DNA of 64,000 bases, from assembly GCA_016840405.1 (NCBI GenBank), contig JAEOSK010000013.1, positions 1 to 64,000 on the forward strand. Direction: 5' to 3'. Below, piece by piece: positions 40,774 to 50,282 of the stretch. The DNA comes from Candidatus Hermodarchaeum yapensis. GTDB lineage: Archaea; Asgardarchaeota; Hermodarchaeia; Hermodarchaeales; Hermodarchaeaceae. The translations under genes and the position numbers were made by a program. Positions within the stretch are counted from its first letter, which is position 1. Every line of letters starts with the position of its first letter. The notes below the pieces were generated by a model. The model saw only the letters and a list, made by a program, of their open reading frames with translations. It ran no database searches and had not been told where the DNA came from.

Positions 40774-42684
40774 ATGGCAAAAATTATTGGAATTGATCTG
40801 GGAACAAGTAACTCTGCGGCAGCCGTGATGCGCGGAGACCGACCAGTCATCATTCCCAGTGCAGAAGGTCAAACCCTATCAGGGAAAGCTTTCCCCTCCT
40901 ATATCGCCATCACCGATGATGGAACACGGCTAGTAGGTGAACCCGCCCGACGACAAGCAGTAGCAAACCCGGAAGGGACAGTTACAGCAGTCAAGCGGAA
41001 AATGGGCACCCGAAAAAAGATCAAGATAAGAGATAAAACCTACACACCTGAAGAACTCTCCTCGTTTATTTTACGTAAAATCAAAGCAGATTCAGAGGCC
41101 TTCCTTGAGGAACCAGTTCTGAAAGCAGTTATCACAGTTCCTGCCTATTTTAATGATAACCAAAGACAGGCAACGAAAGATGCTGGAGAACTTGCGGGTT
41201 TAGAAGTAGTGCGTTTGATTAACGAGCCGACGGCAGCCTCTCTTGCATATGGTATTGATAAGCTTGATCAGGAATTGAAGATTCTCGTGTTTGATCTCGG
41301 CGGAGGAACACTTGATGTCACTATCATGGATTTTGGACCTGATCCTGATACTGGGAGTGGACTATTTCAGGTCGTATCAACCGCAGGAGATACACAACTA
41401 GGTGGAACGGATATGGATCTCTCAGTAGCCAATTGGCTTGCTGACGAGTTCAAAGCTGAGCATGGAATGGATCTTCATGATGATCCAACTGCTTGGCGAC
41501 GGTTACTCGAAGCTGCAGAAAAGGCAAAAATCGAGCTCTCGAATGTTATCGAAACGGAAATCAACCTCCCGTATCTCACCGCCGACAAATCGGGTCCGAA
41601 ACACATGCAACGAAAATTAACTCGCGCAAAACTGGAAGACCTAGTTCGAGTGATCATTGAACGTTGTGACGGTCCAATGCGTACCGCAATCAAGGATGCC
41701 AAGTTACGACCGAAAGAAATTGACAAGATCATCCTTATTGGCGGACCAACACGCATGCCTATTGTCCGCCAGTATGTCGAGAAATTCATTGGGAAGAAAG
41801 CGGAACGTGGTGTAGATCCTATGGAAGCAGTGGCTCTTGGAGCCGCCATCCAAGCTGGTGTTATCACCGGAGAGGTCAAAGACCTCCTTCTTCTTGACGT
41901 TACACCGTTATCGTTGGGTGTGGAAACCAAAGGAGAAGTGATGACACGAATCATCGACAAAAACACAACTATTCCTATCACGCAGAGCCAAATCTTTAGT
42001 ACTGCAAGCAATATGCAGACGGTTGTGACAATTCATGTCCTTCAAGGTGAACGAGCTATGGCTCGTGATAATATCTCCTTGGGACAGTTCAACCTCACGG
42101 GTATTCCACCGGCGCCAATGGGTATTCCTCAAATCGAAGTCACTTTTGATATTGATGTTAATGGGATTCTACATGTGTCTGCAAAGGACCTCGGTACGGG
42201 TAATGAACAAAAAATTACGATTTCTGCATCGACAAAACTAACGGATGATCAGAAGGAGCGAATGGTTGCGGACGCTGAAAAGTATGAAGAAGAAGATAAG
42301 CGCCACCGGGAAGAAGTCGAAGAATTCAACAAAGCAGAATCAATGGTCTATACGGCTCGGAAAACCCTGAAAGAACATGGCGATAAAGTAAGTGAGGAAG
42401 ATCGCCAAAAGGTCGAAGAGTCTACCAACCGGCTTGAAAAAGCCGTGCAAGACAAAGACCTCGCTGCAGTGAAAGAGGAAATGGAAACACTCACTGACGT
42501 AATACAAGGTCTTGGAGCTGCGGTCTACCAGCAAGTCGCTGAAGAACAAGCTCGACAACAAGCCCAAGCAGGAGTTCCTGACGAAGAGCCATCTGAACCA
42601 ACGAAGAAGAAGAAAAAGAAAAAGTCCAAAGAAAAAGTCGTTGACGCTGATTACGAAGTCGTAGACGATGAAGACAAGAAGTAA
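40774..42684 (+). CDS. dnaK: Hsp70 chaperone DnaK
   Basis: The 636-residue chaperone starts [19 protein letters not shown], the phosphate-1 loop. It continues with [31 protein letters not shown] (phosphate 2) and [16 protein letters not shown], then the substrate domain ([20 protein letters not shown]) and helical lid. A Lys-rich stretch ([11 protein letters not shown]) replaces the usual Gly-rich tail, and the end [11 protein letters not shown] resembles the bacterial EEVD-like terminus. The region between subdomains IA and IIA is the short Gram-positive/archaeal type. I start it at ATG 40774 rather than TTG 40765. Confidence 0.95.
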   Translation: MAKIIGIDLGTSNSAAAVMRGDRPVIIPSAEGQTLSGKAFPSYIAITDDGTRLVGEPARRQAVANPEGTVTAVKRKMGTRKKIKIRDKTYTPEELSSFILRKIKADSEAFLEEPVLKAVITVPAYFNDNQRQATKDAGELAGLEVVRLINEPTAASLAYGIDKLDQELKILVFDLGGGTLDVTIMDFGPDPDTGSGLFQVVSTAGDTQLGGTDMDLSVANWLADEFKAEHGMDLHDDPTAWRRLLEAAEKAKIELSNVIETEINLPYLTADKSGPKHMQRKLTRAKLEDLVRVIIERCDGPMRTAIKDAKLRPKEIDKIILIGGPTRMPIVRQYVEKFIGKKAERGVDPMEAVALGAAIQAGVITGEVKDLLLLDVTPLSLGVETKGEVMTRIIDKNTTIPITQSQIFSTASNMQTVVTIHVLQGERAMARDNISLGQFNLTGIPPAPMGIPQIEVTFDIDVNGILHVSAKDLGTGNEQKITISASTKLTDDQKERMVADAEKYEEEDKRHREEVEEFNKAESMVYTARKTLKEHGDKVSEEDRQKVEESTNRLEKAVQDKDLAAVKEEMETLTDVIQGLGAAVYQQVAEEQARQQAQAGVPDEEPSEPTKKKKKKKSKEKVVDADYEVVDDEDKK

Positions 42685-42779
42685 TCAGATCTTTCGACAC
42701 AACACTAATTCATCCTCATTCAGATTAACGTTGGCAGAACAAATAAAAGCCCAGTTTAGATTCCTGTTTACTGTATTCG

Positions 42780-43895
42780 GTGACTAGCGTGAGTTATGGC
42801 AATAACCAAAAACGCGATTATTACGAAGTCTTGGGAGTCCCGCGTCAGGCTACAAAAGAAGAGATTCGTAAAGCATATCGAAAACTCGCGCTTAAATATC
42901 ACCCCGACCGTAACAAGGAGCTGGATGCCTCAGACAAGTTCAAAGAGATCTCGGAAGCCTACGCGATTCTTTCCGATGATCAAAAACGAGCTCAATACGA
43001 CCAGTTCGGTCATGCAGGCATAAGTGGCCGTTATACTGCCGAAGATATTTTCGGCGGAATTAATTTTGAGGATATCCTCCGAGGCTTTGGCCTCGGTGGT
43101 GGTCTAGGCGGCTTTGGAAGCGTATTCGATTTCTTCACGGGCAGAAGGGGACGCAGCGCCCCCGGTCGCACCACAGCTATAGACCTCCGTTATGACATGG
43201 AAATTACACTCAAAGAAGCAGCGACTGGTATTGAAAAAGAAATCAGCCTCAAACGAGATGAACAATGCCCACATTGTGAAGGAAAGGGGGCTGAACCCGG
43301 AACGCCTTTGAATACCTGTACTAATTGTGGAGGTTATGGGGAACTCCGTCAAGTCCAACAAACAATGTTCGGGCAAGTTATCCGCGTGGGTACCTGTCCT
43401 ACCTGTCAAGGTAGAGGACAAATCGCTGAAACCCTCTGTTCAGAGTGTAAAGGAAAACGAACCGTTAAGGAAAAGCGAAGTATCCGGGTCCAGATTCCAC
43501 CTGGTATCGAATCTGGTTCCATGCTCCGCTTGAAGGGCCAAGGGGCGTCTCATGATGGGGGGCGTCCTGGTGACCTCTATGTTGTGGTTCATATCAAAGC
43601 GGATAAAACATTCCAGCGCGTGGGTGATGATCTTGTTATTGAAGTGTCAATCACCATCACTCAAGCCACATTGGGATCAGAGATTGAAGTTCCGACTCTC
43701 ATGTCTCAAGCCCGGTTAAAAATTCCTGCAGGTACACAACCGGATACGGTCCTTCGCCTTAGGGGTCAAGGTATGCCACGTACGCAATGGCGAGGAAAAG
43801 GCGATCTGTTGGTTCGCATTAATGTTCAAGTGCCCAAGAAATTATCAAAGCGTCAGCGTGAGTTGTTAGAGCAGCTATCCAAGGAATTAGATTAA
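42780..43895 (+). CDS. dnaJ: Co-chaperone DnaJ
   Basis: DnaJ stimulates DnaK ATPase and presents unfolded clients. The 371 residues show the J domain ([23 protein letters not shown] in LKYHPDRNK) and a glycine/phenylalanine linker ([18 protein letters not shown]). Four zinc-finger repeats follow ([32 protein letters not shown]; the last has Arg for Gly), then the two client-binding beta-domains. GTG 42780 opens it, GTG 42789 being an alternative; a TATA-like AAATAAAAG lies about 36 nt upstream, so it may have its own promoter. Confidence 0.94.
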   Translation: MTSVSYGNNQKRDYYEVLGVPRQATKEEIRKAYRKLALKYHPDRNKELDASDKFKEISEAYAILSDDQKRAQYDQFGHAGISGRYTAEDIFGGINFEDILRGFGLGGGLGGFGSVFDFFTGRRGRSAPGRTTAIDLRYDMEITLKEAATGIEKEISLKRDEQCPHCEGKGAEPGTPLNTCTNCGGYGELRQVQQTMFGQVIRVGTCPTCQGRGQIAETLCSECKGKRTVKEKRSIRVQIPPGIESGSMLRLKGQGASHDGGRPGDLYVVVHIKADKTFQRVGDDLVIEVSITITQATLGSEIEVPTLMSQARLKIPAGTQPDTVLRLRGQGMPRTQWRGKGDLLVRINVQVPKKLSKRQRELLEQLSKELD

Positions 43896-43919
43896 GGGTC
43901 TACACGTAAATGAACAAAA

Positions 43920-45314
43920 TTACTCAGCTTTAGCCACAACTTGGATATTGCGAAACTGAATGGAAGGACCAATTATTGATCCTCCACCATCTGAGAGATA
44001 TGCTCGTACATCGCTACCGACTTCTTCAGCTTTTTTGATGAATTCGAATGCATTTCCAGCAAGCATTAGTCCATGGACGGCTCCGACGAGCTTCCCATCT
44101 TTGATTCGAAAGGCTGGATTGCCCACCACACTGTAATCGCCTGTTTCTTGATTCGAAGAGTGGGCGCCTTGTAATCCGTTGATGAGGTATCCTGATTTGA
44201 TGTCGCTGATCATATCCTCTTGTGAACGTTTGCCTCCAGGAACGACAATGTTTGTTGGGGCAATATTGAGTACTCCTGTTCGGAGGTTTCGCGTCGCATT
44301 TCCTGTGGTGATTCCACCATGACGTTGTGCCCAATAGTTATTCCATAAGAACGAACGGAGTTTTCCTTTCTCAATAAGGGGCGTCTTTTGTCGGGCAACC
44401 CCTTCGCCATCGAACAGCTCTGTTGCATATCCATTTTCTTTGAGTCCATCATCGGTGAAGGAAAGAATTTTGGAAGCGACCATGTCACCCATCTTGTCGG
44501 CTAGCATTGATTTTTCGCGGACTACATTATCTCCCTTGATGGCGGGCATAAAGGCGTAGGTAAGTAATTTATCCAAGGCAGATGCATTAAAAATCACTGT
44601 TCCGGTTTCCGTTTTCCCTTTTGCTGAATTCTTTGCCAAATGAACATCTTTCAGGGTATTTTCGACAACATAATCCAAGTCTAGTTGGAAATTGCGGTTC
44701 ACATCGATGGTCCAAACCATCGGAGTCATCCCCGATTCAATGGGCGTCACAAATGCAGCATAGGCGTATACACCAGTACCTCGATCCGAAATCGCAATGT
44801 CATTGGAGTTTGCATACGCTGTCCATCCAAAAAAGCCACCTGCACCTCCCTCACCAAAGATGATTTCTGGATCTCGTTGTTTTGTTTGCTGAATCATTGT
44901 TGTTGACATATCAACGAATACACCTGGGTCAGTTTCTGGAATTTTGTTATCCCAGACCTTCGGTTCTTTGGGATATTTCTTTGGTTGAGGAAAATCTTGC
45001 CATGTCGAGTCAGAGGTACTTGCCTTTGCTGCCGCAATTGCTCGCTTCACGCTTTTCTCCAAAATACTTTGTTCCAGACGATTTGTGAAAGCTGAACCAA
45101 GGCGTTGATCAACGACACAGCGGATGGAGGCGCCAGCTTCTTGGGATTTAGATGTCCGGTTAATTTCTCCTAAAATAATTTCGGCACTTATTTCAAAATT
45201 ATTTCTTATGAGGACTTCGATTTGATCGGAGTGTTTCATGCCATAAGCCACGGTCTTTTCTGCTAGAGCAAGTAGGGTTTGTCGGTTTTCTTTCATTCTT
45301 AATTCACGCTCCAT
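43920..45314 (-). CDS. pmbA: TldE/PmbA metalloprotease partner subunit
   Basis: TldD and TldE form a heterodimeric metalloprotease that works on unfolded peptides and modified peptides. This 464-residue subunit has the PmbA order (MLADKMGDMVASKI, NNYWAQRHGGITTGNATRN, GAHSSNQETGDYSVVGNPAFRI) and lacks the HExxxH zinc motif, as expected for the non-catalytic partner. It follows tldD by 6 nt in the same operon. The ATG at 45314 opens it; a second ATG at 45296 has GGAG upstream at longer than usual spacing. Confidence 0.9.
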   Translation of the reverse strand: MERELRMKENRQTLLALAEKTVAYGMKHSDQIEVLIRNNFEISAEIILGEINRTSKSQEAGASIRCVVDQRLGSAFTNRLEQSILEKSVKRAIAAAKASTSDSTWQDFPQPKKYPKEPKVWDNKIPETDPGVFVDMSTTMIQQTKQRDPEIIFGEGGAGGFFGWTAYANSNDIAISDRGTGVYAYAAFVTPIESGMTPMVWTIDVNRNFQLDLDYVVENTLKDVHLAKNSAKGKTETGTVIFNASALDKLLTYAFMPAIKGDNVVREKSMLADKMGDMVASKILSFTDDGLKENGYATELFDGEGVARQKTPLIEKGKLRSFLWNNYWAQRHGGITTGNATRNLRTGVLNIAPTNIVVPGGKRSQEDMISDIKSGYLINGLQGAHSSNQETGDYSVVGNPAFRIKDGKLVGAVHGLMLAGNAFEFIKKAEEVGSDVRAYLSDGGGSIIGPSIQFRNIQVVAKAE

Positions 45315-45320
45315 GTAGAA

Positions 45321-46736
45321 TCACGCTTTTCCTCCAAAGGTAATCGGTCCACTCCCAAAACGAATTCGCGGGCCACCATCACTGATTAATGCTTCTTGCC
45401 CCTTTCCGCATCGTCCTTCTTCAAATCTGAATTCATCTTTTCCGACACCTTCGATTTGGAGTAAAGCATCGGTGGCAATTCCAGAAATAGACATGTTGGT
45501 TACAGAATTCCCGAGTTCACCATTCACAATCTCATAGGCTTCTTGAATTCCGACTTGAAAACTCGCATTCATTTGGGCTTGACCTCCTGCTACACTGAGG
45601 CAATAATACCCGAAGTCAATGCCCTCAAAGAGTTCATCATCTGACACATCACCACGCTCGAAGAATGTATTTCGCATTCGAATCATCGGACTGTAGCGGT
45701 AGTCTTGAGCTCGCGCATTACCTGAAGCGGGTAATCCGGTTCTGTGGGCATATTCTCGGTCGGTTAGGAGGGCGTGTAGAATGCCATCCTTGATGAGTTC
45801 CACACGGCTCGTGGGAACGCCCTCATCATCATACTTGTCGGTTCCCATTCCATCCTTGATGGTACCATCGTCCACCATGGTTACTCCCTTTGGAGCAATG
45901 TATTGACCCATTTTTCCGTTGAAAGGACTTTGTAAGGTGAGATCAGCTTCTCCGAGATGACCTAGGGCTTCATGAGCAAGGGTTCCAACAACATTGGGAC
46001 CTAACACACATGGGAAGCTTCCAGGTTTAGGTGTTGACCCAGCGAGTTGCCTTTTCACGCGATTGACGACTCTCTCTGCAACAACCTCTGGTGTCTGGTT
46101 ATGTTCATAATACTCCCATCCAAGAGATGATGATCCTGTCTCATCACGTGATCCTGTGATTTTTCCATTCTCTTTTGCGGTAACCCATACCCAGAGATGT
46201 ACATGACCGAATCCTATTTCGAGTTGAGTTCCTTCGTTGGTCGCAATATACTTCGTTCCATACCCATCGCGTTGACGAACAGTGATGGCTGAGACACGAG
46301 AATCAAGTCGTTGTGTTTCCTTCCAGAGCTTGGCGGCGTAAGCGATTTTTTCGTCGGGGTCAACCTCCGTGGGATTTCGTCCAACTTTGAGGAGAACCTT
46401 ATCTTGGACTGGTTTGATTTCAGCTAGCTCAATTGGTTGGTTTCGAGCTTTACTTGCACTTAGGGCAAGTGAATAGGCATCCTTCACTGAGGATTTTAGA
46501 CCGTCTATTGATAGGTCGCTTGTAGATACAAATCCCCAGGTTCCACCAGCTAAAACACGGATTGCTGCGCCTTCTTCGATGCGTTGGCTGATGCTGCGCA
46601 CACGTCCATCCTCATACTGAGAATTGTTCCGATTAAGAGACTCAGCACGCAATTCCGCGTATGTGGCACCGAGGCTTTGACCGTAGTCAGCAGCCTTCTG
46701 AAGTTTGTCAATCAATCTAATCACTTCAAGGGGCAA
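45321..46736 (-). CDS. tldD: TldD zinc metalloprotease subunit
   Basis: The 471-residue catalytic subunit carries the TldD zinc motif HEALGHLGEAD (HExxxH) near the middle, followed by the downstream cysteine-free partner region GNARAQDYRYSPMIRMRNTFFERGD, which is diagnostic. The C-terminal ISGIATDALLQIEGVGKDEFRFEEGRCGKGQ segment also fits. It is cytosolic. It is the first gene of a tldD-tldE operon on the minus strand and is divergent from the Mut7-C gene. Confidence 0.93.
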   Translation of the reverse strand: MPLEVIRLIDKLQKAADYGQSLGATYAELRAESLNRNNSQYEDGRVRSISQRIEEGAAIRVLAGGTWGFVSTSDLSIDGLKSSVKDAYSLALSASKARNQPIELAEIKPVQDKVLLKVGRNPTEVDPDEKIAYAAKLWKETQRLDSRVSAITVRQRDGYGTKYIATNEGTQLEIGFGHVHLWVWVTAKENGKITGSRDETGSSSLGWEYYEHNQTPEVVAERVVNRVKRQLAGSTPKPGSFPCVLGPNVVGTLAHEALGHLGEADLTLQSPFNGKMGQYIAPKGVTMVDDGTIKDGMGTDKYDDEGVPTSRVELIKDGILHALLTDREYAHRTGLPASGNARAQDYRYSPMIRMRNTFFERGDVSDDELFEGIDFGYYCLSVAGGQAQMNASFQVGIQEAYEIVNGELGNSVTNMSISGIATDALLQIEGVGKDEFRFEEGRCGKGQEALISDGGPRIRFGSGPITFGGKA

Positions 46737-46818
46737 TCAAGAATCAGTATCGTGCCGATAAGTAGTAGTGAATCCTTTAAAAGAAAGGTGGATATCGTAT
46801 AATTTGGAGAAAGAAATT

Positions 46819-47310
46819 GTGATCCAAAACCCTCCAACCCAACCGAGGTTTATTCTTGATGGGATGCTCGGATCACTAGCCCGATGGCTTCGCCTATTCG
46901 GTTATGATACTCTATACAGTGATACACAATCGGATGACGAAATCTTAGACCTAATCCAAGATCGAGTGCTGCTTACGAGAGATATCGAGTTGATTGCTCG
47001 GGCTCGTGCACAGGGCTTCAAAGCGTTGAATCCGGGTGAGGGATCTGTGGAAACAATGTTAGAATCACTTCAAGATAAGTTGGGAGTACGATTCACTGAG
47101 GATCCAAATCGAAGTCGATGCTCCCAATGTAACACACCTGTCCGACTTGTCCCAAAGGAAGAAGTCGAAGGCGATGTCCCAGAGGGTTCGTTCAAACGTC
47201 ATCACAAGTTCTGGCGGTGCACAAATCCTGCTTGTCAAAAAGTGTATTGGCAGGGTCGCCATTGGATACGAATTCGCAGGATCCTTAATCAGCTAGGTTC
47301 GAATAGTTAG
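46819..47310 (+). CDS. Mut7-C domain RNase-like protein with zinc ribbon
   Basis: The PIN-like Mut7-C domain (DUF82) is clear: FILDGMLGSLARWLRLFGYD, then LYSDTQSDDEILDLIQDRVLLTRD (given in part) with conserved acidic residues for a nuclease site. A C-terminal zinc ribbon follows with CSQCNTPVRLV and CTNPACQKVYWQGRHW. Such proteins are presumed RNases; the target is unknown. GTG 46819 has GGAGAAAG about 6 nt upstream, so I prefer it to ATG 46768. It converges with the NTPase gene, six bases apart. Confidence 0.85.
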   Translation: MIQNPPTQPRFILDGMLGSLARWLRLFGYDTLYSDTQSDDEILDLIQDRVLLTRDIELIARARAQGFKALNPGEGSVETMLESLQDKLGVRFTEDPNRSRCSQCNTPVRLVPKEEVEGDVPEGSFKRHHKFWRCTNPACQKVYWQGRHWIRIRRILNQLGSNS

Positions 47311-47316
47311 CAGATG

Positions 47317-47844
47317 TTAGGGAATGAAATACTGGGGGAGGAGGAAACGAGGTAATGCACATATGACGGCATCACGTAGAATTTGGGTTCGTGTCAGCTG
47401 ATTTTGGGTGAGTACGCCAACCACTCCTTCTTGGTGAAATATATTGGAGCGCCCCAGAAGCTGTTCAACTGTTTGTTTACTTCGGTCACTAGAGGGATCG
47501 ATTTTTGCTATGAGATTAGGTGAAACCTCAAACGCCACTGAACAACCCAAACCCACTTCATCATCTTTTCTTACAACGGCAAAGCCTTGCACGAGAAAAT
47601 AAGTTTCAATTGAGAAAACGCCAGCTTCGATACCTACAGCATAATCTATTGAGGTGTCAGCCTCCCAAGCCTTTTGAGCTCGATTGTGTGCCCCTGTGAG
47701 TGTTTCCTGCTGAGACATGGGAAAGGGTTGAACCCCGGAGTCAACAGAGACGGGCACTAGTTCTAGCTCATCGAAATAAAGACCAAAGGCTTGATTGACA
47801 GCTTCAACTTTAACTGAATTTTGTGAACCAACAGCGATGCGCAT
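47317..47844 (-). CDS. Inosine/xanthosine triphosphatase (YjjX/DUF84 family)
   Basis: These enzymes clear ITP and XTP from the nucleotide pool. The 175 residues begin with MRIAVGSQNSVKVEAVNQAF and contain VSVDSGVQPFPMSQQETLTGAHNRA, YAVGIEAGVFSIE and the late SRSKQTVEQLLG/EGVVGVLTQNQLTR-type elements, all characteristic. A minus-strand TATA-like CTTTAAAA (47867-47874) is centred 26 nt before ATG 47844, without a ribosome site, implying a leaderless transcript. Confidence 0.9.
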   Translation of the reverse strand: MRIAVGSQNSVKVEAVNQAFGLYFDELELVPVSVDSGVQPFPMSQQETLTGAHNRAQKAWEADTSIDYAVGIEAGVFSIETYFLVQGFAVVRKDDEVGLGCSVAFEVSPNLIAKIDPSSDRSKQTVEQLLGRSNIFHQEGVVGVLTQNQLTRTQILRDAVICALPRFLLPQYFIP

Positions 47845-47866
47845 ATGTGGGAGTAGTCTCTTTGGG

Positions 47867-47874
47867 TTTTAAAG
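47867..47874 (-). promoter_or_regulatory. TATA box of the ITPase gene
   Basis: CTTTAAAA on the minus strand is centred 26 nt upstream of ATG 47844, the spacing of a leaderless archaeal promoter. Confidence 0.45.
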
Positions 47875-47899
47875 ACTGGGTTTCAAATGAGTTCCGTAG

Positions 47900-48529
47900 C
47901 TAGGTGGATGGGGGAATCTGTCCGAGGGGCATAATTTCGCGTTTGTACGTCTCATTTAGCACTGATGCAAGTCCATAGTAAATCCCAACGAATCCTGCAG
48001 CAACGCCTACCCAGCCGGCAATCCAGACGAGAGTGATATCAGCAATGGTTGTAGTATTCCAACTTTCCCAAGCATGGAAATACCCGAAAGCTACGAGCCA
48101 TAAGAAAATGGCGAGTAGAAAGAAGTTGATCTGCAAGACGCGATTTGTTTTCATGGAGCTGAGAAACAGCCAAAAGGCTAGAAGTCCCCAAAGGAAGAAG
48201 AATGGCATTTGCATCAGCATAGCTACTGCAGGTTCTGTAACCGGTGTTACTAGTCCAAGTGCGGGAAGGAAGTAGATGAAGGCATAGGAAAACCAGAAAG
48301 TAGCCGCCAGTATGTACGTGATTGCTGCAAAGGAGTTTCCTGTTTTCAATGACCACAAGCCGGCGATGAGCGGGGCTAGTCCGCCAGCGAATAACCCAGT
48401 GGCTAGAATAACGCCCATGGCGTTGGTATCAAGGATTTGAGCCATATAGAGAGACAGGAGTAATAGTGAAAATCCGAATCCAATTGCTCCAAATGAGGTT
48501 GTATTAGCAACCGGTTGGTCGTTCATCAA
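47900..48529 (-). CDS. Acetate/succinate transporter family protein (SatP/YaaH/GPR1)
   Basis: The 209 residues fit the six-helix AceTr family. The N-terminal signature appears as ANTTSFGAIGFGFSLLLLSLYMAQ, followed by GLFAGGLAPLIAGLWSLKTGNSFAA, FWFSYAFIYFLPALG and the end motif ASVLNETYKREIMPLGQ. These proteins move acetate, and sometimes succinate, with protons. This would fit the ADP-forming acyl-CoA synthetase, which produces or uses acetate, but the two genes are far apart. GGTGA precedes ATG 48529 by 6-7 nt and a minus-strand TATATAA lies about 45 nt upstream. Confidence 0.86.
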   Translation of the reverse strand: MMNDQPVANTTSFGAIGFGFSLLLLSLYMAQILDTNAMGVILATGLFAGGLAPLIAGLWSLKTGNSFAAITYILAATFWFSYAFIYFLPALGLVTPVTEPAVAMLMQMPFFFLWGLLAFWLFLSSMKTNRVLQINFFLLAIFLWLVAFGYFHAWESWNTTTIADITLVWIAGWVGVAAGFVGIYYGLASVLNETYKREIMPLGQIPPST

Positions 48530-48723
48530 AATTCACCAAATGAGTAGTTCTAGCTGGCGTTTCATGCCTTGAATTATATAAGCGTGCGTATTTTCGATTT
48601 TTAGCCCTCAAAGTGTAGTAAAACCTACCAGAGGAATTATGCCGGGATGGTCAATCTTTTAATTTACGAATTTCTTAGATTCAGACAGAACGAAAGACGA
48701 AGTCTTTTGGAGGAATGGTATTA

Positions 48724-49689
48724 ATGGAATTAGATACAGTTGAAACTCTGGCAATATTAGGCGGAATCGGAGCAGTCCTAAGTCCAATTATTGCAGTTTC
48801 TAGATTTTGGATTATTCCTATCATATGGCAACCTTTCTACTATTTGTCCCAGCTGGGATTTCTCCTGCTCTTGCTATCATTCTTAGGCGGGATAGTAGGT
48901 TGTATAATGGCTGTAAGATCAGGGGGATTTGTGAAGAAAATGCCACAGCGGGCAGCCTGGGATCTAAAGTACGTTGGGATTGTGGTTCTTGTGGTGGGAA
49001 TACTTGCCCCCGTGAATATTTTCCAAATCATATCAGGGTCGCTAATCCTAATTGCTGGCGTTGATGTAGGTGAGACGTGGATGAAGATTCAACGGGCGCG
49101 AGGACAAACCGGTTGGCCTTATGCAACCGTGGCAACAGCGGTTGGTAGTGACTGGACCCGTCGGTTGTCTTGTCGATTTTGTGGTGCACCTCTAGTCGTC
49201 CGTGCTGTGAAAGCTAGGAACCATCTAGTTCTTCTAAAAACAAAGTGTGCATTAGATAAAACCAGCGATGTGATTCGATTGCCTCTTGCACAATTAGAAT
49301 CATGGTTGCCTTCGGTTGCTGACCGCATCCATCGCTGTGAAAAATGTGGTGAGCGAACGGTTGCACTGCTTGTTGTGAGACAAGATGCTAATTCAACGTA
49401 TCTTCATCCATACTGCCCAAATGGGCACCCCAACCGGAACTATCGAATTGTATGGACGCCTATGTATCCCCACCTAGCACGATCACCAGCTGTTGGTGTG
49501 GGAGTTCAATCTCAAATTCAACCCCAAGTTCGACCCCAAGTCATCCCAGTCACACAACCCATATCCATATCAGCTAGAGTTACACAAACTAATATGCGGG
49601 ACCTACCCATTCAATATTGCAGTAATTGTGGAGTCCGAATTAATTATTCGGATAAATTCTGTTATCGATGTGGGTCCCAAATCCAATAA
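48724..49689 (+). CDS. Membrane protein with multiple zinc ribbons (paralogue 1)
   Basis: Residues 1-110 hold three or four membrane helices (IIAVSRFWIIPIIWQPFYY, FLLLLLSFLGGIVGCIMAV, YVGIVVLVVGILAPV). The cytosolic part has a zinc domain with CRFCGAPLVVRAV and CEKCGERTVALLVV, then HPYCPNGHPNRNYRI and a C-terminal double ribbon CSNCGVRINYSDKFCYRCGS. A Gln/Pro/Val-rich linker joins them. ATG 48724 lies 10 nt after GGAGG; ATG 48715 is too close to it. The next gene encodes a soluble relative sharing the zinc domain and C-terminal ribbon. Function unknown. Confidence 0.7.
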   Translation: MELDTVETLAILGGIGAVLSPIIAVSRFWIIPIIWQPFYYLSQLGFLLLLLSFLGGIVGCIMAVRSGGFVKKMPQRAAWDLKYVGIVVLVVGILAPVNIFQIISGSLILIAGVDVGETWMKIQRARGQTGWPYATVATAVGSDWTRRLSCRFCGAPLVVRAVKARNHLVLLKTKCALDKTSDVIRLPLAQLESWLPSVADRIHRCEKCGERTVALLVVRQDANSTYLHPYCPNGHPNRNYRIVWTPMYPHLARSPAVGVGVQSQIQPQVRPQVIPVTQPISISARVTQTNMRDLPIQYCSNCGVRINYSDKFCYRCGSQIQ

Positions 49690-49706
49690 GCAAACGTGAA
49701 AACTCT

Positions 49707-50249
49707 ATGGTAGAATCAGCAATTCAAGCGAATTTCACCTGCTCATGTGGTGCTCCTTTCATTGTAATGGCTCTTGATCCAGCACCCAAAGATAAAATCA
49801 CCGCACTATTAGTGTGTCCACGCCATCGAGTAGGTCATCACCTAACGCTAGACCATTCAGGACTGGATCTTTGGGCCGGGGTAGTCGCGGATAATTTGTA
49901 CCGCTGTGGTGTTTGCGGACGCGAACTATCACCAGCCACAGGCGTCAGTTCCACGGAAGTTGCTACGACATTTACACTGAACTGTCCCATTCATGGAACC
50001 CAGAATAATACACGGACCATTTGGAGCGTACTTTACCGTCGGCTTCTTTCAGAAGCACGGCGACGCCGAACCCCTCCAGCTACGCCTCAACCCCCTGTAA
50101 CACCCGCTCCGACACCACCACAGGAGACTCCACCAACTACACAAGAGGGTACAAAATCGACACCCGATGCCCAATTTTGCCCTGAATGTGGACAGAAAAT
50201 ACGTCCCCGTGACAATTTCTGTTACCACTGCGGAGCGTCGACTGATTAA
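49707..50249 (+). CDS. Soluble multi-zinc-ribbon protein (paralogue 2)
   Basis: The 180-residue protein repeats the soluble half of the upstream gene: CSCGAPFIVMALD and CPRHRVGHHLTLD, then YRCGVCGRELSPATG and NCPIHGTQNNTRTIWSVLYRR, where the upstream copy has CPNGH and YRIVWTPMYPH. A Pro/Thr-rich linker leads to the C-terminal double ribbon CPECGQKIRPRDNFCYHCGA. No membrane helices are present. ATG 49707 avoids overlap with the upstream gene; a longer start at 49668 would overlap it. Probably cotranscribed; function unknown. Confidence 0.7.
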   Translation: MVESAIQANFTCSCGAPFIVMALDPAPKDKITALLVCPRHRVGHHLTLDHSGLDLWAGVVADNLYRCGVCGRELSPATGVSSTEVATTFTLNCPIHGTQNNTRTIWSVLYRRLLSEARRRRTPPATPQPPVTPAPTPPQETPPTTQEGTKSTPDAQFCPECGQKIRPRDNFCYHCGASTD

Positions 50250-50282
50250 CTTCAACTACGAACATATCTTCCTTTTTTGTGG

